Assembly: GCA_032158295.1 (NCBI GenBank) | Contig: CM063250.1 | Coordinates: 4,885,001 to 4,949,000 of the forward strand | Length of the DNA: 64,000 nucleotides | Direction: 5' to 3' | Source of the DNA: Pycnopodia helianthoides | Taxonomy: Eukaryota; Echinodermata; Asteroidea; Forcipulatida; Asteriidae | In this document: positions 60,001 to 64,000 of the stretch, one piece after another | How positions within the stretch are numbered: the stretch's first letter is position 1 | Layout of the letters: each line of letters begins with the position of its first letter | Notes under the pieces: model-generated | Told to the model about the DNA's origin: nothing | Seen by the model: the letters and a program-made list of their open reading frames with translations, nothing else | Database searches by the model: none | Position numbers and translations under genes: made by a program

Positions 60001-61131
60001 AAAGTTCCAATACAAATTGACATTTTCCTCATGGAAGCACCCCCTTACCAGAGAAAAACTGCAGTGCCTCCACAAAAGCAAAGTTCAAGGCCTGTACAAG
60101 TGTAATGTAATAATGTTCTTACTCAGACTACAAGGAAGATTTGAAGATGCTAGGTTGATTTATGACTGAATTGTCCCCAATATTTAGATTTAAATTTTAA
60201 GTTATTTTGATAGAGTTGAGAAATTACAAGCTTTCAGTCCTTTCTCTATGATTTAAGGTATTCACACACAAAATCTAATAGTTAGTGAAAAGTGGTAGTC
60301 ATTTGAAAACAAAAACAAAGGAATTATTTGTCAGGATCCCGACATTATCTCACATCAGGGCCCAATTTCATAGAGCTGCTTAAGCAGAAAGTATTGCTTA
60401 ACAATTTTCAGCTTAGCAGAAATGAGCAGGACACCAGTCACAAATTGTACTTTTGACATGGTACTTTGGCTGGTAACCTTATTCTGGTAAGCATAATTTT
60501 GTTGTGCTTAGTTACTTTTTGCGCTTAAGCAGCTCTGTGAAATTGGGCCCAGTCAGCTAAGAACAGTTCATTTTGCATGTTATATGTATTTTGTGCATTG
60601 TCCAGGGCATATGTGAAAGTTTGTGTATGTTTTTCGTTTTGAAATAGCATCGTCTGTCAAATCAGGCCATGCAACTGAAAAGAGAATTAGTTTGAATTCA
60701 GGAAATGAAACTAGTTCAGTTTTTGTTTTGCTTTTTAAATTCTGAATTGCGTGAGAGAGTTTGATAGCATATTACAAGAGAGTTTTTTTATGATAATTGA
60801 TGACTAATTATAAGTAGTAGGTAAGCTCCATAACCATTTTTCTTTAAAGTTATTCTTAAATGCAAAACAACTTTTTTTCCAGATCTCTTTGTACAACTCC
60901 ACAGTTGCCATCAGAACACAAGACAACGATACCCAGTCCGATATTACCAAGGTGACCTTAACTGGTCCCCGTGGCTACGGCAATGATAGTGGGGTTGCTG
61001 GAGACACTGCTGGAATGCTAGGCATCATCAATCAAACGGTTGGCCCAGTGACGTCATTCACTGGTACCTATCGAGCTGAGCGATGGATCCTGAATGTTGA
61101 TGGAGCTAGTGATTTGGCGGATACCAGTTAG
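48025..61131 (+). CDS. Secreted Ig / trypsin-like serine protease with unusual C-terminal extension, 11 exons
   Basis: Exons: 48025-48130, 50298-50591, 52973-53211, 54039-54174, 54601-54719, 55457-55603, 57157-57300, 57658-57762, 58719-58955, 59575-59891, 60883-61131. All phases join, provided one missing base is restored in exon 7 (see findings). The product is about 697 residues. Order: signal peptide (1-28, LMLLATLLCQVC core); Ig domain (about 36-126); activation site K146|VVGG; trypsin fold with His189, Asp240 and Ser340; short coiled coil (about 396-430); Pro/Thr/Ser linker; Cys-rich segment; a C-terminal domain I do not recognise, ending in DTS-stop. Asp334 at the S1 position predicts cleavage after Lys or Arg. 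C138 and the C of ICLP probably keep light and heavy chains linked after activation. The substrate is unknown; a role in an extracellular cascade is inference. Confidence 0.88.
48450..48725. repeat. tRNA-derived SINE interrupted by a MITE (protease intron 1)
   Basis: Same SINE as at 1945-2035, split at gagCAG by the MITE at 48501-48634. Confidence 0.7.
48501..48634. mobile_element. GGGCCCAATTTCAT MITE with CAG duplication, best-defined copy
   Basis: CAG, then GGCCCAATTTCATGGCTC... to ...CATGAAATTGGGCC, then CAG. Removing the element and one CAG restores the SINE sequence seen at about 1992 (gagcagatgtctta). Confidence 0.85.
49100..49260. mobile_element. AGGCCTGGAATT MITE (protease intron 1)
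   Basis: Starts caggcctggaattacac and ends tgaaatttcaggcctg, about 160 bp. The open frame across it is not a gene. Confidence 0.7.
50298..50591 (+). other. Protease gene exon 2: single Ig domain
   Basis: One exon encodes a complete Ig fold with the core markers: LEC, then DWQKDGK (Trp), LLILNADYNDRGQYLCVAIG (the D-x-G-x-Y-x-C motif). Phase 1 at both ends, so the domain is a symmetrical, shufflable unit. Confidence 0.88.
50936..51181. mobile_element. GGGCCCAATTTCAT MITE, 245-bp copy (protease intron 2)
   Basis: Long inverted arms (catagagctgctaagcacg... / ...gtgcttaccagctctatg) and a second inner palindrome (aaacaggattaccaaccaaa and inverse). Confidence 0.75.
51965..52206 (+). mobile_element. 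3' end of a second non-LTR retrotransposon (protease intron 2)
   Basis: Contains a remnant frame with SSFKIALKTHLF, then a 3' UTR ending gataccagcgctatacaaga and an ATT microsatellite, typical of CR1/L2-type tails. Confidence 0.6.
52290..52905 (+). repeat. About 50-bp degenerate tandem array of acceptor-like units (protease intron 2)
   Basis: About 11-12 units of tttatcctacagtaaagttt followed by gcattttaactttcatatcc. Most units contain a pyrimidine tract plus cag/ tacag. The array ends about 65 bp upstream of the true acceptor of exon 3 (52971-52972). Confidence 0.8.
53590..53905 (+). repeat. 68-bp satellite, about 4.5 copies (protease intron 3)
   Basis: Units at 68-bp spacing (gattgtatctccaccatgca at 53604, 53672, 53740, 53808 and onward). 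The same unit occurs inverted at 61256-61610. Confidence 0.88.
54234..54485. mobile_element. TTAA MITE, family C, truncated (protease intron 4)
   Basis: Starts TTAAAGGCAGTGGATACTTT. The right end is missing. Confidence 0.65.
54756..54965 (-). repeat. tRNA-derived element, partial copy (protease intron 5)
   Basis: The left edge has the D-arm part of the tRNA-like sequence on the minus strand, followed by the family's middle block. Confidence 0.6.
56074..56274. mobile_element. GGGCCCAATTTCAT MITE, diverged (protease intron 6)
   Basis: Starts gtccaatttcatagagctgc and ends gcagctctatgaaattaggg. Confidence 0.65.
58027..58675 (+). repeat. 47-bp tandem array, about 14 copies (protease intron 8)
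   Basis: Unit: agtaaatgagtgttggctgc, tattagtggatagagttgac, tctctcc. Variation alternates atgag/acgag and tatta/tagta, suggesting a higher-order two-unit pattern in the middle. Confidence 0.92.
58998..59190. repeat. Dispersed repeat (GACGTTTCAACCC type), second copy (protease intron 9)
   Basis: Starts ttaatggcccgacgtttcaa, as at 7720, and likewise ends in a GA-rich tract. Confidence 0.55.
59921..60097. mobile_element. TGTACAGGCCTGG MITE (protease intron 10)
   Basis: Ends tgtacaggcctggaatt and aaggcctgtaca are inverted. It begins about 30 bp after the exon 10 donor. Confidence 0.7.
60356..60552. mobile_element. GGGCCCAATTTCAT MITE with CAG on both sides (protease intron 10)
   Basis: CAG, GGCCCAATTTCATAGAGCTG ... 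CTGTGAAATTGGGCC, CAG. About 190 bp. Confidence 0.8.
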
Positions 61132-61255
61132 CAAGCGGTGAGTGAGTCGGCCATTTTGTGCCCATCAAAAAAATGAATATTTTTCATAACATACTATTTT
61201 TAGTTATCATTTATTTTCCACTAAAACAAACCAATCCACTTAAAGTGCTTGTGTT

Positions 61256-61610
61256 CGAGAAAATAACAACTAAATATGTTATTAGGATTTGAAATGTTGC
61301 ATGGTGGTGATACAATATAGTAAGGTTTGCAGTAACACCATGTACATGAGTAGGATTTGGAACATTGCATGGTGGAGATACAACCTAGTAAGGTTTGTGG
61401 TAACACTATGTACATGAGTAGGATTTAAAACTTTGCATGGTGGAGATACACCCTAGTAAGGTTTGTGGTAACACCATGTATATGAGTCAGATTTGAAACT
61501 TTGCAAGGTGTGCAATACAACCTAGTAAGGTTTGAGGTGACACCATGTACATGAGTAGGATTTGAATCTTTGAATGGTGGAGATACAACCTATTAAGGTT
61601 TGTGGTAAAT
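61256..61610 (-). repeat. 68-bp satellite, about five copies, inverted relative to 53.6 kb
   Basis: Units (gtaaggtttgtggtaacacc, atgtacatgagtaggatttg, aaactttgcatggtggagat) lie just after the protease stop codon, probably in its 3' UTR or flank. Confidence 0.85.
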
Positions 61611-63017
61611 TGGGCCCAGTGTAACTTGCCTTCTAGGAAACGCCCTGGAATGTACGAGGTCCGTTCTTTTTTGTACACAAAGTGACATGGTCAATCATGG
61701 AGGAAGGATTCCATGGGTCAATACAGCAGGCATAGTGCAGGTTAAAGGTTTAGGGCTGCTAGTTGAGGGCTATGGATTTATTGCCCATGGCAAGACAATT
61801 ACACCCAGGTCATTAAACAAACTTTGCCTTAAATGAGTTATTTATGGTCTAACATGCCACTACAGATGTGATAAATGTACTTGTAGTCCATTGGGTGAGG
61901 TTGTTTTTGTTTAAGGTAACAAAAAAATGAACTTATTGAAAGTTGTAAACTTTTAGACCTGTGTATACACTACTCCAAGGTCTAATGTAAATATTTAGTC
62001 AACAAAAGTATTCCTATGGCATTGGATAAGGTTAAAGATTGAAGGAAATGGTAAATTATTAGTTTGTGAGGAAATTCAATCGATCGGTAAAAATTTCTTT
62101 TTTTTTAAATCACAAAAAACAAAGAGAAGAACTAAATGATCCTTGCGCTATGCTAAGATGTTTGGAGGAACACCATTTGCTGTGTTTGGGATACAATGAA
62201 CAGCTTAGGTAACTCCTTAAATATCCTTAAAGTTGCTGGTCAGACTTTTGCACCAACAAATTCAGATTTATATCTTAAAGAGCAATTTTTGTAGATTTGA
62301 GATAGCTTCAAGCTTTCATGTCAGGTATTGCATGAACAAAATCCACCACTGATAAAGGGTAGTCAATTAAAAACACTGAAAATTAATTATTGCCACGTAC
62401 AAACAATTTGTGCACTTTGCATGTACTCTGTGCATTGTGTATTTTGTGCATAATTATGCGAAAGTTTTTTGTATGTTTTTTGTTATGAAACAGCACCGTC
62501 TGTCAAAATGTGAGGGGAAAAACAAATTGTTTCAGTGAAATTTGGGCCATGCGACTTTAAATTGGAAATGTTAAGCGTGTTTGCTTCGGACACAAAAACT
62601 AAGCAAACATGTGTAGTTGAGTAGTCTAAACAAAAGATGCAACCTTATCTGTAGGAAGTGTCTCCGATGACTGACCCCCCCAAGCTGCTTGACATTAGGA
62701 TAGTTTGGCTGTCAAAACTAACGATCCCATTCAACTGTTGTTGGTTTCATTTCTCACCAACATGGACACCTGTTTTTGCCATTGTGTACTCGATTAACCG
62801 AGATTTGGTTGGACATTACTGGATACCTGGACAGTTTCACAAGGCTGTCATCTATGAATGAATGTCAAACCTTTTTATGTTTGGGCGAGGTTTATTTGTA
62901 AGACCAGGAGGCAGGCACGGATCCAGATTTGTGTTAAAGGGGGGGGGGGGCACTTTAAATTTTAATGTTACAAATCATCAATCTGTGCCAAGACACGAGT
63001 GTTTTGATTATTAATAA

Positions 63018-63179
63018 GGGAACAAAAGAGTGGGGCGACGTCTTGAACAGTCTTTTAAGACCAGCAGGGTCGTGGCCGTGGCGATAAAGGGCCAAGCCGA
63101 ATGCGAGGTCCTTTCTCGCACGGCCACGACCCTGCAAGGTTTTATAGTTCAAGACTGAGTCACCACTCTTTTATTCCCA
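63018..63179. mobile_element. Palindromic MITE, GCAGGGTCGTGGCCGTG type
   Basis: About 160 bp. Arms gggaacaaaagagtgg... and ...ccactcttttattccc, with inner gcagggtcgtggccgtg and its inverse. Related to 31872-32013. Confidence 0.8.
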
Positions 63180-64000
63180 TTCATAAATACCCTCTTTGTT
63201 AAAAATCCTAATAATGATGGAAAATCTGTAAAACCTTATCTGACCTTTTTTATTTCTGGGAATTTTTCAATTCCTTTCACGTCCTCCGCAAAGGGTCGAA
63301 ATGCATGCTACCCTCAACGGTTTTGCGTATGCACGGGTGCTAATAGATTTTACTTTGAGTACTGGTACGTTTTGATTATGTTTCGCGTAAATTAGCGCTC
63401 GCTTAAGCTTGTGCGCCATGTTCAAACACTCCTCACCATGTTTATATCGCACGCTAAAACATGTCCGCGTGATCTCATCAGGACCAATCAGAATGGATAA
63501 ACTTCTTGAAGTATTCATGAATGTTCGTTAAACCTGTGTCCAAAATCATCGGCCTGTTTTGGAAAACCTTCCCTCTCGCTTCTCTATTTGTCTTTATTTA
63601 TTTATTGTCAAATCTTATCTCCCCCCCCACCCCCATTGCCCTGGCTTTGACCTTGGTGACCCTTCAAATTTTGCCGATAGACTTAATGTTTTTCCAGTAG
63701 AAGTGCTCTGCCCTTTTTCAAAATGAAAATGGAACTTGCCCTCTCAATGATGGCCAGCAGACTGAATAAAAGAAGAACGCTGATAATTAAAAATGAACAG
63801 AATTTGTTGTTGAAACACTTTGTGATGTTTACCTTTGCCTCGTTTATTGCAACTATTTTATAAATAATAGAAAACTTATCTAGTCAGTTTTTATTTGACC
63901 TCTGTTAAGTGCCAAACTAGTAAACTTTCTTTATGAAATTTGTAAAATTAGAAGACTCTTATAATTATAGTTATACCAATTGCCTTATTAAAAAGTAGTT

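Larger units (their letters stand above)
57658..61131 (+). other. Protease gene exons 8-11: coiled coil, linker and unrecognised C-terminal domain
   Basis: Exon 8 encodes a charged heptad segment (LATQDDEIKRLKELLKEKRQ). Exon 9 encodes a Pro/Thr-rich stretch with SPDLQDTPDLLTPDPT, then six cysteines in about 40 residues. Exons 10-11 encode about 187 residues with alternating hydrophobic runs (VVLVLVSFEPVNWTVHVIG, VERVIL, STVAIRT) and a Gly-rich part (YGNDSG, PVTSFTGTYRAERWIL). This looks like a beta-sandwich-type extracellular domain, but no named family comes to mind. Confidence 0.75.
61132..64000. other. Protease 3' flank
   Basis: After the satellite there is a repeat fragment (61620-61700), unique AT-rich sequence, a palindromic MITE (63018-63179) and a worn AGGCCTG-type fragment (about 63640-63740). 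I see no further gene. An AATAAA-type signal is present at about 63764 but is probably too far away to serve the protease gene. Confidence 0.45.

Overview
The window is animal nuclear DNA. It has long introns with GT-AG splice sites, AT-rich intergenic sequence, dense short palindromic transposons (MITEs), tRNA-derived SINEs and truncated non-LTR retrotransposon tails. The repeat style and intron-rich gene structure suggest a marine invertebrate deuterostome, most likely an echinoderm such as a sea star or sea cucumber. That assignment is inference; no species marker is visible. Layout: (1) 4861-8748, minus strand: two coding exons of an unrecognised single-pass membrane protein, continuing leftwards. 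(2) 13184-32440, plus strand: 20 coding exons of the Polycomb H3K27 methyltransferase EZH2/Enhancer of zeste, with SANT, CXC and SET regions. A possible non-coding first exon with an E2F-like site lies near 11.2 kb. (3) 36837-38369, plus strand: a possible two-exon gene for a 59-residue protein. (4) 48025-61131, plus strand: an 11-exon gene for a secreted protein of about 697 residues with the order signal peptide, Ig domain, trypsin-like protease, short coiled coil, Pro/Thr-rich linker, Cys-rich segment and an unrecognised C-terminal domain. The rest is repeat-rich intergenic sequence. No bacterial-type systems, CRISPR arrays or operons are present. The main points of interest are these. First, the Ig-protease-coiled-coil-unknown-domain architecture. 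Second, two neighbouring EZH2 exons whose 5' splice sites have been copied into tandem arrays (41-bp and 16-bp units), the second beside an apparent one-base frameshift that use of its second donor copy would repair. Third, a GC-AG intron and a roughly 120-bp-arm foldback inside the SET-domain introns. Fourth, a matching tandem array of acceptor-like sequences in the protease gene. Fifth, several related MITE families that all insert at TTAA, and a separate MITE family with a CAG target duplication whose empty site can be seen. Both apparent coding frameshifts (EZH2 near 24.99 kb, protease near 57.25 kb) look like a missing C in a CCC run, so sequencing or assembly error is the first explanation to exclude.
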